Part shown: positions 24,652 through 35,544 of the stretch, piece after piece
Layout of the letters: every line of letters begins with the position of its first letter
How positions within the stretch are numbered: position 1 is the stretch's first letter
Assembly (NCBI RefSeq): GCF_900129925.1
Contig: NZ_FQXI01000002.1
Location: 62,001 to 126,000, forward strand
Direction of reading: 5' to 3'
DNA from: Anaerosphaera aminiphila DSM 21120
Lineage (GTDB): Bacteria > Bacillota > Clostridia > Tissierellales > Peptoniphilaceae
Length of the DNA: 64,000 nt
Notes under the pieces: model-generated
Seen by the model: only the letters and a program-made list of their open reading frames with translations
The model's database searches: none
Told to the model about the DNA's origin: nothing
Translations under genes and position numbers: made by a program

Positions 24652-26530
24652 CTTGTTCAAACCACTTTTCATAGAGTTTGTCCAGTTCCTTGGATTTATT
24701 ATCTCTTTCTAGAGATAATTTGTTAACTTCTTCGATATTTTCATATATTTCAGGATTGGACAGTTCAATGTCTATTTTAGAGATGTCCTCTTCTAAATTT
24801 TTTATTTGTTCTTCCAACTCTTTCTTTTTAGCTCTTAAAATTTTAGCTAAGGCCTTATCTTCTCTTTCTCTCTTTTTAAGATTGGCAAGCTCCGTTTTAG
24901 ATATATATTCTTCTTCAATGTCTGAGTCAATAGTTGTCTTTTCCAAATAGTAGTCATAATTTCCAAGATATTCGCTTATTCCATTGGCACTCATTTCAAG
25001 TATTTTGTTACAAGTGTTGTTTAAAAAATATCTATCATGAGATATGGATAAAACAGTTCCGTCATATATATTTAAAGCTTCTTCAAGTACTTCTTTAGAG
25101 TCAATGTCTAAGTGGTTAGTGGGCTCATCTAGAAGGAGGAGGTTGGCACCCTTTAACATTATCTTTAGTATTGAAACTCTTCCCTTTTCGCCACCGGAAA
25201 GGTCTTCAATTACCTTAAAGATATCATCGCCTACAAATAAAAATTTAGCTAGGTAACTTCTTATTTCATAGTGTGTCAACTTTGGAAATTCATCCCATAT
25301 TTCGTCAATTACAGTCTTGTCGTAGCTAAGGGACTCCATTTCCTGGTCAAAGTATGCAATTGTAACATTTGATCCAAAAATTACTTCTCCAGAAGTGGCA
25401 CTTGTCTTATGTGTGAGTATTTTAAAGAGTGTACTTTTGCCCACGCCATTTGGACCAATTAATCCAACTTTATCCCGCTTAAAAATATTAAATGAAATAT
25501 TTTCAAAAAGTGGGCTATTTTCAAAGGACTTTTTAAGGTCCACTACTTTTAAAACATCTTGGCCTGATTCAAATTTCGGAGAAAATCTAATTGTAGATTT
25601 TTTTACATCCTGTGGAGGAGGTAGTTTTTTCATTTTATCTAGCAGCTTTTGTCTGGACTTTCCCTGTCTTATAAAGCGCTCTCTACCAAGGCCCAGATAT
25701 CTCTCTATTATTTGCTCTTGTCTTTTTATTTCCTTTTGTTGATCTTCAAATTGCTTTTTAAATAGCTCCAGTTGTATTTTTCTCTGCTTGGAGTACTCAG
25801 AGTAGTTACCTCTAAATGTAGTTAGCTTGTGATGTTCCAAGAGAGCTATTTTATTTACAATGTTGTTTAAAAAATATCTGTCATGGGAAATAATTATTGC
25901 CGCACCGTTAAAGTCCTTTAAATATTTTTCCAACCAAGATATGGCACTTATGTCAAGGTGGTTAGTGGGCTCGTCAAGTAATAGCAAATCAGGCTCAGTT
26001 AAGAGCAGTTTTGCCAAGGCGAGTCTAGATTTTTGACCTCCTGAAAGTTGATCAACTTTTCTTTCAAAATCTTCAGTTTTAAATCCCAAACCTATTAGGG
26101 TGCCTCTGATCTTTGACGGGTATTGGTAACCGCCAAGTTCTTGAAATTTTTCTTGAAGATGTCCATATCTCTGCATATTCTTTTCAAAGTCCAAAGAGTC
26201 CACATTTGAAATTTTAATTTCAAGTTCCCTTATTTCTATTTCCATATTTATAAGGGGCAAAAATATTTTTTCGCACTCTTCATAAATTGAGCTAGTGCTG
26301 TCATTGTGAAGTTGTTGCTTTAAATATCCAACCTTTAAATCCTTGGGTTTAAAAATAGTTCCGGAATCTTTGGAGATTTCTTCAGTTATTATATTGAATA
26401 AAGTGGTTTTACCACTGCCGTTAATGCCTATTAATCCTATTTTATCCCTGTCTTCGACGATTAAACTAATATCATCAAGTATGGGATTTGTAATATAGCT
26501 CTTGCTAATATTTGATATACTAAGTAACAT
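24638..26530 (-). CDS. ABC-F family ATPase (YdiF/Uup-like)
   Basis: A 630-residue soluble protein with two ABC ATPase domains. Walker A motifs are GINGSGKTT near residue 35 and GPNGVGKST near residue 355; signatures are QLSGGQKSRLALAK and DLSGGEKGRVSILK; both Walker B strands read LLLLDEPTNHLD. The inter-domain linker (about residues 240-300) is the charged P-site tRNA-interaction motif, and the last 70 residues form a coiled coil. There are no membrane segments. ABC-F proteins act on ribosomes; some give antibiotic resistance, others are housekeeping. A GAGGTGAG site lies just before the ATG. Confidence 0.9.
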   Translation of the reverse strand: MLLSISNISKSYITNPILDDISLIVEDRDKIGLIGINGSGKTTLFNIITEEISKDSGTIFKPKDLKVGYLKQQLHNDSTSSIYEECEKIFLPLINMEIEIRELEIKISNVDSLDFEKNMQRYGHLQEKFQELGGYQYPSKIRGTLIGLGFKTEDFERKVDQLSGGQKSRLALAKLLLTEPDLLLLDEPTNHLDISAISWLEKYLKDFNGAAIIISHDRYFLNNIVNKIALLEHHKLTTFRGNYSEYSKQRKIQLELFKKQFEDQQKEIKRQEQIIERYLGLGRERFIRQGKSRQKLLDKMKKLPPPQDVKKSTIRFSPKFESGQDVLKVVDLKKSFENSPLFENISFNIFKRDKVGLIGPNGVGKSTLFKILTHKTSATSGEVIFGSNVTIAYFDQEMESLSYDKTVIDEIWDEFPKLTHYEIRSYLAKFLFVGDDIFKVIEDLSGGEKGRVSILKIMLKGANLLLLDEPTNHLDIDSKEVLEEALNIYDGTVLSISHDRYFLNNTCNKILEMSANGISEYLGNYDYYLEKTTIDSDIEEEYISKTELANLKKREREDKALAKILRAKKKELEEQIKNLEEDISKIDIELSNPEIYENIEEVNKLSLERDNKSKELDKLYEKWFEQEEVQ

Positions 26531-26560
26531 AACTCACCTCAAAAAATCATTGTATCAAAT

Positions 26561-26589
26561 TTTACAAATGATGGAAAGACTGTTATAAT
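26561..26589 (+). promoter_or_regulatory. Promoter for rex
   Basis: TTTACA (26561-26566), 17-bp spacer, TATAAT (26584-26589). It is divergent from the ABC-F gene and the leader is short. Confidence 0.75.
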
Positions 26590-26616
26590 ATTATCATGAA
26601 AAACAGGAGGCGTGCA

Positions 26617-27255
26617 ATGTCGAATAAGACGAACAGAGTTTCTGAAACGGTAATAAGAAGACTTCCCATTTATCACAGATATTTAACTGATGTTATTGAA
26701 AAGGGAGTTGAGAGAATTTCATCTTCTGAACTCAGCAATTTGACAGGCTTTACTGCATCACAAATAAGACAGGATTTAAATAATTTTGGAGGATTTGGTC
26801 AGCAGGGCTACGGATACAATACAATAGATTTAAGAGAACAAATAGATAAAATTCTTGGTATGGACCATGTTTATAACACTGTAATAGTTGGTGCAGGAAG
26901 ATTGGGATCTGCAATAGCAAACTACAATGAATTTAAAGAAAATGGTTTTAAAATACAAGCGCTTTTTGACTCAAATCCGGAAATTGTTGGAACAGAAATT
27001 GATTCAATACCTGTAATTTCAGTTGATAAAATGGAAGAATACATTCAAAATAAAAACATAGATGTGGCAATTATCACAGTGCCAAGGGAATATGCAGTAG
27101 ATGTTATCAATAGACTTATAGAGTGTGGAATAAAGGGAATTTGGAATTTTGCGCCTATTGATATAAGTGTCCCTGACAATGTAGTAATTGAAAACATCAG
27201 GTTAAATGACTCACTATTAAAGTTGTCATATTACTTAAAAGAAAATTTTTTATAA
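26617..27255 (+). CDS. rex: Redox-sensing transcriptional repressor Rex
   Basis: A 212-residue dimeric regulator that senses the NADH/NAD+ ratio and controls fermentation genes. An N-terminal winged helix (VSETVIRRLPIYHRYL ... SSELSNLTGFTASQIRQDL) is followed by a Rossmann domain with VGAGRLGSAIANY near residue 92. ATG 26617 is chosen since CAGGAGG lies 6 bases before it; the ATG at 26596 would be close to the transcription start. It is followed by a terminator. Rex sites in the window were not searched systematically. Confidence 0.94.
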   Translation: MSNKTNRVSETVIRRLPIYHRYLTDVIEKGVERISSSELSNLTGFTASQIRQDLNNFGGFGQQGYGYNTIDLREQIDKILGMDHVYNTVIVGAGRLGSAIANYNEFKENGFKIQALFDSNPEIVGTEIDSIPVISVDKMEEYIQNKNIDVAIITVPREYAVDVINRLIECGIKGIWNFAPIDISVPDNVVIENIRLNDSLLKLSYYLKENFL

Positions 27256-27265
27256 ATTAAAGTTT

Positions 27266-27291
27266 AAGGTGCAGGTATCTGTACCTTTTTT
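27266..27291 (+). terminator. Intrinsic terminator after rex
   Basis: AAGGTGCAG, loop, CTGTACCTT followed by T residues. Confidence 0.7.
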
Positions 27292-27313
27292 AATAACTTA
27301 AAGAGGACTGTAA

Positions 27314-28186
27314 ATGAAAATATTAGAGGGAAATAATAAAATTGAAATAGCAGAGTTGGACTTTTTTAATCCGGAACATATTTTTAAATGTGGGCAAGCT
27401 TTTAGATGGATAGAGGAAGAAGACGGTTCATATACAAATGTGGCACATAATAAGATTATAAATGTAAGTAAGGGCGAAAATATTGTAATAGACAATTCTT
27501 CTCTTGAGGACTTCCAAAGTATTTGGATGGATTACTTTGACTTAAATAGAGATTATGGAGCTTTAAGGGAAGAACTATCTCTTGATGAAACTTTAAAAAA
27601 TGCCATGGAATACGGAAGTGGAATTAGAATTTTAAATCAAGACCCCTTTGAAACTATAATAACTTTTATTATTTCCGCCAACAATCAAATACCCAGAATA
27701 AAAAATTCAGTGGCAAAAATTTCTGAGATGTATGGCTCTAAAATTGGAAGTTATGGTGGTAGAGAGTACTATAGTTTTCCAAGTAGTGATGAACTTTCAA
27801 GAGCAAAAGTCGAAGACCTTAGAGAGTTTGCAAGAGTTGGATTTCGAGATGAGAGAATTGTTAAAACTTCAAAGTTAATAAGTGAAGGGGCAGTGGACTT
27901 AAACTCCCTCTATGAAATTCCCTTAGAAGACGCCAGAAGAGAACTTATGAAACTTCCGGGAGTTGGACCTAAAGTAGCTGACTGCGTGTTGCTATTTGCG
28001 TTTAAGAGGTCGGAGTCATTTCCTGTAGATGTATGGATAAAACGTGTAATGGAAGAATTATATTTAAAAAAAGATACTAATAAAAATTTAATTGCCGATG
28101 AGGGTAGAAGAATATTTGGCAAAAATGCCGGATTTGCACAGCAATATCTATTTTACTATGGCAGGGAAAATAATTTGGGGAGGTAG
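27314..28186 (+). CDS. ogg: 8-oxoguanine DNA glycosylase, OGG1-like
   Basis: A 290-residue bifunctional glycosylase of the HhH-GPD superfamily. An OGG N-terminal domain (residues about 10-110, with FKCGQAFRW) precedes the HhH-GPD domain. The catalytic Lys sits in LPGVGPKVADCVLLF near residue 222 and the catalytic Asp in SFPVDVWIKRV near residue 240, as in human OGG1. It removes oxidised guanine from DNA. Two bases separate it from the DUF554 gene, so they are co-transcribed. Confidence 0.9.
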   Translation: MKILEGNNKIEIAELDFFNPEHIFKCGQAFRWIEEEDGSYTNVAHNKIINVSKGENIVIDNSSLEDFQSIWMDYFDLNRDYGALREELSLDETLKNAMEYGSGIRILNQDPFETIITFIISANNQIPRIKNSVAKISEMYGSKIGSYGGREYYSFPSSDELSRAKVEDLREFARVGFRDERIVKTSKLISEGAVDLNSLYEIPLEDARRELMKLPGVGPKVADCVLLFAFKRSESFPVDVWIKRVMEELYLKKDTNKNLIADEGRRIFGKNAGFAQQYLFYYGRENNLGR

Positions 28187-28188
28187 CT

Positions 28189-28875
28189 ATGAAAGCTGTC
28201 ATTGTAAATGCCATTGCTATTGTAATAGGTTCAATAATAGGCCTGTTATTTGGCAACAGATTAAATAAAAGATACCAAGAAGTAGTAATGACAGTGGTTG
28301 GGCTATGTGTGCTATATATTGGAATTGATTCAGTGCTTCAAACTGACAATATGTTAATCCTCATAATTTCATCAATTGTGGGAACGCTAATTGGAACGTG
28401 GCTGAATATAGAAGAAAAGTTAAACAGTTTGGGAAGTCTATTAAAAAAGCCTTTTAAAAATGTAAAAAATGAAAATTTTGTAGATGGATTTGTAACTTCA
28501 ACTTTAATATTTGCCGTAGGTGCAATGACAATAGTGGGTTCAATTGAAGCGGGACTGTTGGGAAAATATGACGTGCTCTACACAAAGTCCATAATAGACT
28601 TTATAACAGCTATAGTATTGGCATCAAGTTTGGGATTGGGAGTAATCTTTTCATCCCTAAGTGTGTCACTATTTGAAGGCTGTATAGTTTTAATAGCTAT
28701 ATTCTCAAGCGGACTGTTTTCAGATGTGCTAATTGCAAATATATCAGGTGTAGGAGGAATATTAATAATTGCACTTAGTTTAAAAGTTTTAAATATAAAA
28801 GAGATAGAGGTTGCCAATATGTTGCCGGCTGTTGTCATCCCAATAGTATTTGAAGTAGTCACCAGATTTATATAG
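28189..28875 (+). CDS. DUF554 family membrane protein
   Basis: A 228-residue integral membrane protein with about seven membrane segments. Family markers are NAIAIVIGSIIGLLFG at the start and FVTSTLIFAVGAMTIVGSIEAGL near residue 104. The function of DUF554 proteins is unknown; a transporter role is often assumed. GGGGAGG precedes the ATG, and it is coupled to the glycosylase gene. A terminator hairpin overlaps its last codons. Confidence 0.85.
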   Translation: MKAVIVNAIAIVIGSIIGLLFGNRLNKRYQEVVMTVVGLCVLYIGIDSVLQTDNMLILIISSIVGTLIGTWLNIEEKLNSLGSLLKKPFKNVKNENFVDGFVTSTLIFAVGAMTIVGSIEAGLLGKYDVLYTKSIIDFITAIVLASSLGLGVIFSSLSVSLFEGCIVLIAIFSSGLFSDVLIANISGVGGILIIALSLKVLNIKEIEVANMLPAVVIPIVFEVVTRFI

Positions 28876-28898
28876 TATTCTGGTGGCTTTATTTTTTT
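28858..28898 (+). terminator. Intrinsic terminator overlapping the DUF554 stop
   Basis: GTCACCAGA (28858-28866) pairs with TCTGGTGGC (28879-28887), followed by TTTATTTTTTT. Confidence 0.75.
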
Positions 28899-28926
28899 CT
28901 AAAGGTAAAAAAATGTCAAATTTCAC

Positions 28927-28992
28927 TTGCAAAATTTCTCAAATTGTATTACACTAATATTATTGTTAGCACTTAGGTAAGTGGAGTGCTAA
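28927..28992 (+). promoter_or_regulatory. groE promoter with CIRCE operator
   Basis: A candidate promoter TTGCAA (28927-28932), 17 bp, TACACT (28950-28955) precedes the CIRCE element TTAGCACTT-N9-GAGTGCTAA (28966-28992), which has one mismatch to consensus. HrcA repression of groES-groEL is the established role of CIRCE. Confidence 0.9.
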
Positions 28993-29031
28993 AGGTAAGA
29001 AAACAATATATTTTATATAGGAGGTTCAATA

Positions 29032-30949
<1,918 letters not shown>

Positions 30950-30968
30950 AATAAATTTTTAAAAAATT

Positions 30969-30994
30969 AAGAGACCTTTTAAGGTCTCTTTTTT
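30969..30994 (+). terminator. Terminator of the groE operon
   Basis: AAGAGACCTT (30969-30978), TT, AAGGTCTCTT (30981-30990) and a T run. Confidence 0.88.
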
Positions 30995-31004
30995 GTGTTT
31001 AAAA

Positions 31005-31721
31005 TTATAATACTCTTGATGCGATAATTCCGATTATCCAGAGATGAGCCGGATAAAATATATAAAAAATGTACTTTGTAAAATTGTTATTCAGTCCTCT
31101 CTTGCCATTATATAGTCTAATAAATGGAAGACCTGCAATGAAGAATAATAAATCTGAGTGAAGTCCAAAATTTATTAAAATTTCTCTAAGGGAATTTCCT
31201 TGGAAAAGTCCCGGTGAAAATAAAAAAGTTATCAGTACAAATATAAGATTTCTCTTCCTCGAGTTATTTTTATATATGTAGCAAATTATCATAAAGGGAA
31301 ATATAGTAATACCACCTTCAAATAAAAGAGAGGCGGAATAAATTAAAAGCAATAAAATAATTGCCAGCAGCTTTTTATTTTTCTCATAGTAGAGTTTATT
31401 TAGAGTGTAAAGTCCTGTAAGCCCCAGAGCAAATGTCAAAAGAATGCTGTTATTCACAAAGTATTCAGGTTTTATAATTATATATTCATTTATAAAAAAT
31501 GATCCCATAGACATTGCAAAACCAAAGAAGTAAAGTCTAAAGGCATATGCTCTAACACTTTTTGTGTGGATAAATCCCTCAACTATAAAGTAGGCAAATA
31601 CAGCTGCAACAGGTCTACTAATTAGGTGAAATAGCGATGCAAATTCTATTGGAATAAAGTAATCTATATGGTCTAAGACCATTAAAAACATCATTAAAAA
31701 TTTTAAGCTCGTAGCTGTCAT
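31005..31721 (-). CDS. TraX-family membrane protein
   Basis: A 238-residue membrane protein with about eight helices. The N-terminal LKFLMMFLMVLDHIDYF and the RPVAAVFAYFIVEGF.HT segment mark the TraX family, which acetylates pilin in the F plasmid. Chromosomal Firmicute copies probably acylate some other surface molecule. No conjugation genes are nearby. It has an AAGGAG site and lies convergent to groEL. Confidence 0.83.
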   Translation of the reverse strand: MTATSLKFLMMFLMVLDHIDYFIPIEFASLFHLISRPVAAVFAYFIVEGFIHTKSVRAYAFRLYFFGFAMSMGSFFINEYIIIKPEYFVNNSILLTFALGLTGLYTLNKLYYEKNKKLLAIILLLLIYSASLLFEGGITIFPFMIICYIYKNNSRKRNLIFVLITFLFSPGLFQGNSLREILINFGLHSDLLFFIAGLPFIRLYNGKRGLNNNFTKYIFYIFYPAHLWIIGIIASRVL

Positions 31722-31756
31722 TATATGCTCCTTATTTTTTAATATTATTAAAAAAG

Positions 31757-31945
31757 CTAAATTCGGTTTCTAAGTATATCGGGAAGTTGTGCAAGTATAA
31801 TGGCAAGAAAAATAAGAACACAGCCAATAATTTCTCTTCCAGATAAAACTTCGTGAAAAATCAAAGCTCCCGAAATAACGGAAATTATAGATTCAAAACT
31901 TAAAATCAAAGATGAAATTACAGTGGTGACATATTTTTGGCCCAT
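31757..31945 (-). pseudogene. EamA/DMT transporter C-terminal remnant
   Basis: A 62-residue frame matching only the last two or three helices of EamA transporters: SSLILSFESIISVISGALIFHEVLSGREIIG and then a hydrophobic helix. A full transporter has about 290 residues and ten helices. The upstream sequence does not show the missing part in any frame I checked, so this is probably a deletion remnant. A short expressed protein cannot be excluded. Confidence 0.6.
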
Positions 31946-32183
31946 TATTTGTGATCTGTTAAAAATATTATTATAACATATAAAATACTGCTCTTAATGG
32001 AGAATTCTATCTTTCCATTTTTTTGTTTAAAATTAAATAAAAATATGTATAGTATTTTAGTGAATAAAAAAATACAAAGTTTAAAGACTGTCTAAGATGT
32101 GTAATAGAGGGCATAAAGTGTATTGCAATAAATTAAAACAATGTGTTAGTATGTGTGGGAAAAATATTTGATAGAGGTGAAAG

Positions 32184-34169
32184 ATGTATAATAAAAATAA
32201 AATAAAATCAATTGTAATCATATTAGCTTTAAGTATTTTGCTCGTAGCTTGTGGAGACAAGGGAATACAAAAAGCAGAAGTTCGTCCGCAAGATGACTTA
32301 TATGAAGCTGTAAATGGTCAGTGGATGGAAAAAGTGGAAATACCGCCAACAACTACTTCAGTAGGTGTTACTGAAGACATTCAAGATAAAATTGCAAGTA
32401 CACTAAAGTCTGATTTTGATAAAATGTTAGAGGGAAAAACAAAACCGGAGAGTTCAGATTTAAAGGAGTTTTTAAAGTACTATAAATTGGCTTCTGACTA
32501 TGAACGTAGAAATAAAGATGGAGAAAAACCTGTTTTAAAGAGGTTAAGTAAAATTGAAAATTTAAAATCTCTAGATGACTTAAATAAAAACTATAGTGAA
32601 ATGCTTTTAGATGGATATGTACTTCCTACAATAATTTCTGTAGACACAGATATGGAAAAATCTGACACTAATTCACTTTATTTTGGAATGCCTGGTTTGT
32701 TAAAAGGCGAAAAGTCCTATTATGAAGAGACAAGTAAAAGAGGAAAAGAAATTTTAGATATATACAGAAAATCTTTTGTAGAGATGATTAAATTAACTGG
32801 GAAAAGTGAAAGTGATGCAAAAAAAATAGCTGAACAGGCAATTGAATTTGATAAACTGCTTTCAACTTATGCAAAGAGCTCAGAAGAGTCTTCCAACATA
32901 GATAATTCATACAACCCTATAAGCACAAAAGAACTGTTAAAAGACAGTGAAAATATAGATATTAATAATATTTTACTGTCAACAATAGGAGTTGTTCCTG
33001 AAAAAGTAATTGTTGCAGATTTAGAATATTATAGAGATTTAGATAAAATAATCTCTGAAGAAAATCTGGATTTAATAAAGAGTTGGATGTATATACTGGC
33101 CCTTGAAGAAAGCACACCCTATCTATCTAAGAATTTAGAAAATATAGCAAGTAAGGCTGCTATGGAAGTGGCTGGAATTTCTGAAGCTGAAGATCCGGAA
33201 TTTAGAGCTTATTCACTGGCAGGAGAAGCATTTTATGATGAAATAGGTCAATATTATGGAAAGACTTATTTTGGTGAAGAAGCAAAAAAAGATGTGGAAA
33301 CTATGGTAGATGAATTGATTAAAATATATGGCAAGCGAATAAAAAATGCAGATTGGCTCACTGAAGAAACTAGAAATGAGGCAATAAAAAAATTAAACAG
33401 CATGACAATACAAATCGGATACCCTGATTATGACAATTCAAAAGATGAAAAGCTAACAGTAGATGAAAATTTGAGTTTATACGAAAATACTTTAAATATG
33501 AGTAGAGAGAATAACAAATTACTTTTTAGTAGTTATAGTGAACCTGTAGATAGAGATAAATGGATAACGGGAGCTCAAGAAGTAAATGCATTTTATATGC
33601 CTACAACCAATACTATTACTTTTCCAGCGGGGATTTTACAAGCACCCTTTTATAGTATAGATCAGACACCAAGTCAAAACTATGGTGGAATTGGAGCGAT
33701 TATAGGACATGAGATTTCACACGCCTTTGACCCTGAGGGATCTAAATATGATGAAAAGGGAAATTTAAACAACTGGTGGACGCCGGAAGATTATGCGGCA
33801 TTTAAAGAGAGAACAGAGGCAGCAGTAAAACAATTTGACGGAATAGAATATGCTGGTGGAAAAATAAATGGCAAGTTGACTATTACTGAAAATGTAGCAG
33901 ATACTGGAGGCTTAATTGTAGCCTTAGAAGCTGCTAAAGAAAGTAAAGATGCAAATTTAGAAGAGTTTTTTGAAAATTGGGCTATGTCTTGGAGGGGAAA
34001 GGCAACCCCGGAAACTGAAGAGATAATGCTTTTGACAGATACTCATGCTCCAGGTAAGCTGAGAACTAATATTCAAGTTTCAAATTTAGAGGACTTCTAT
34101 AAGACCTTTGATGTAAAAAAAGGCGACGGAATGTATATTGCACCTGAAAATAGAGTTGTAGTTTGGTAA
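32184..34169 (+). CDS. pepO: M13 family metalloendopeptidase lipoprotein (PepO-like)
   Basis: A 661-residue zinc peptidase of the neprilysin family, anchored outside the membrane. The lipobox is LLVAC (near residue 23). The zinc site HEISH is at residues 509-513, the third ligand Glu569 is in ENVADTGG, and the substrate-binding NAFYMP is near residue 467. Lipid anchoring places it on the cell surface to trim peptides, whose products intracellular peptidases such as PepC could finish. GAGGTG precedes the ATG. It is monocistronic with a perfect terminator. Confidence 0.92.
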   Translation: MYNKNKIKSIVIILALSILLVACGDKGIQKAEVRPQDDLYEAVNGQWMEKVEIPPTTTSVGVTEDIQDKIASTLKSDFDKMLEGKTKPESSDLKEFLKYYKLASDYERRNKDGEKPVLKRLSKIENLKSLDDLNKNYSEMLLDGYVLPTIISVDTDMEKSDTNSLYFGMPGLLKGEKSYYEETSKRGKEILDIYRKSFVEMIKLTGKSESDAKKIAEQAIEFDKLLSTYAKSSEESSNIDNSYNPISTKELLKDSENIDINNILLSTIGVVPEKVIVADLEYYRDLDKIISEENLDLIKSWMYILALEESTPYLSKNLENIASKAAMEVAGISEAEDPEFRAYSLAGEAFYDEIGQYYGKTYFGEEAKKDVETMVDELIKIYGKRIKNADWLTEETRNEAIKKLNSMTIQIGYPDYDNSKDEKLTVDENLSLYENTLNMSRENNKLLFSSYSEPVDRDKWITGAQEVNAFYMPTTNTITFPAGILQAPFYSIDQTPSQNYGGIGAIIGHEISHAFDPEGSKYDEKGNLNNWWTPEDYAAFKERTEAAVKQFDGIEYAGGKINGKLTITENVADTGGLIVALEAAKESKDANLEEFFENWAMSWRGKATPETEEIMLLTDTHAPGKLRTNIQVSNLEDFYKTFDVKKGDGMYIAPENRVVVW

Positions 34170-34177
34170 ATAAATAT

Positions 34178-34213
34178 AAAACACCTTACATTTTAAAATG
34201 TAAGGTGTTTTTA
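34178..34213. terminator. Bidirectional intrinsic terminator
   Basis: AAACACCTTACATTTT and its complement AAAATGTAAGGTGTTT, flanked by A and T runs, between convergent genes. Confidence 0.87.
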
Positions 34214-35401
34214 CTATATAGCTTTTAAATACTTTAATGCAATAGTAGAAAGTGCCAATACTCCATAGTCCAAAACATTTTCATCTGGATTGAACTTGGC
34301 ATTGTGAAGTCCGTACTGAGTTTTTGGATCTTCATTTGAGCAACCCACTACTAAGAAAGTAGATGGCACAAGGACTGAGTATCTGGAGAAGTCCTCTCCA
34401 GCCAGCTTAAAGCTCTCACTTTGAACAAGACCCTTCTCAAAAATATCTTCAACCCACTCAGCTGCAAGTAGAGTATGTTTTTCTTCATTTATGACAGGTT
34501 CGGAAATGCCCCAGTACTTTATTTCATATTCTACATTAAATAGTTCTGCAATACTCTTAGTCATTTCATAAAGTCTCTTTTTAAATAATTCCTTGTCTTC
34601 TACATAGTGAGTTCTAATGGTACCCATTATCTCACAGACATCGGGGATAATAGCTGCAGCTTCACCTGCGTTAAAAGCGCAAACTTGTAGTACATTTGGA
34701 TTTAGCGGAGAGATTTCCTTAGAAATTGAATTTAGTGCTTCGTAAAGTCTAACTCCTGCGACTATTGGGTCAATAGATTTGTAGGGAACACTTCCATGTC
34801 CTCCATTACCTGTTAACTTTATAGAAAAAAATCTTGGGTAGGAAGTTATTGGGCCAACTTCAATAGAGGCAGTTCCTATTTTCAATGAAGGTTCTATGTG
34901 CATTCCAATGGCGTAGTCAACTTTTGGATTTTCAAGGACCCCATCGTTAATCATTGCAAGAGCTCCTCCTGAACCCTCTTCAGCGGGTTGGAAACAAAGT
35001 TTTACACTTCCATGCATTTCATCTCTATATTTATTTAATATAGATGCAACGGCGATTAAGTTTGAAGTATGTATGTCGTGACCACAGGCGTGCATTACAT
35101 TTTCAACCTCAGAAGAAAATTCAAGTCCTGTAATCTCATTAACGGGAAGAGCGTCCATATCTGCTCGAATCATAATAGTTGGACCTTTGTGAGCACCTTC
35201 AATTAGTCCTACAACTCCATATCCTCCGACATTTGACTTGTAGTTTATTCTAAGTTCATCTAAATTTTTCATTACAAAGTCAGCTGTATTTTTTTCGTGA
35301 AGGGACAATTCAGGGTGTCTGTGTAAATGTCTTCTATTTTCAATAGTTTTTTCTCTAAAATTTTTGGCGAGTTCCTTTAATTTTTTATCCATAACTAACA
35401 T
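34214..35401 (-). CDS. M20 family amidohydrolase (hippurate/N-acyl-amino-acid hydrolase type)
   Basis: A 395-residue binuclear metal hydrolase. Ligand-bearing segments are RADMDALPV, HACGHDIHTSNL and FQPAEEGSGGA in the catalytic domain, followed by a dimerisation domain (GGHGSVPY). It cleaves N-acyl amino acids or related amides. The ATG at 35401 is preferred: an AAGGAT site lies before it, and a -10 box covers the upstream ATG at 35419. It is divergent from the abgT homologue, so it may act on an imported aminoacyl compound. Confidence 0.85.
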   Translation of the reverse strand: MLVMDKKLKELAKNFREKTIENRRHLHRHPELSLHEKNTADFVMKNLDELRINYKSNVGGYGVVGLIEGAHKGPTIMIRADMDALPVNEITGLEFSSEVENVMHACGHDIHTSNLIAVASILNKYRDEMHGSVKLCFQPAEEGSGGALAMINDGVLENPKVDYAIGMHIEPSLKIGTASIEVGPITSYPRFFSIKLTGNGGHGSVPYKSIDPIVAGVRLYEALNSISKEISPLNPNVLQVCAFNAGEAAAIIPDVCEIMGTIRTHYVEDKELFKKRLYEMTKSIAELFNVEYEIKYWGISEPVINEEKHTLLAAEWVEDIFEKGLVQSESFKLAGEDFSRYSVLVPSTFLVVGCSNEDPKTQYGLHNAKFNPDENVLDYGVLALSTIALKYLKAI

Positions 35402-35417
35402 CACATCCTTTTTTACC

Positions 35418-35447
35418 ATTATATCTAAACTATACTCAATACTTCAA
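35418..35447 (-). promoter_or_regulatory. Promoter for the M20 hydrolase gene
   Basis: On the minus strand TTGAAG (35447-35442), 18 bp, TATAAT (35423-35418). It implies transcription starts near 35411. Confidence 0.6.
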
Positions 35448-35544
35448 TACTTTATTAATTTATTACTTTATAAAATGCTTTATAATTCATAAAAAGTGGG
35501 TATATATGATTCAATAATTTAATATAGGTAAAGGAGGAGTTAAT

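Noticed and set aside
31005-31721. Part of a conjugative element because of TraX similarity
   Set aside because: No relaxase, type IV secretion or integrase genes are in the window; chromosomal TraX-like genes are common.
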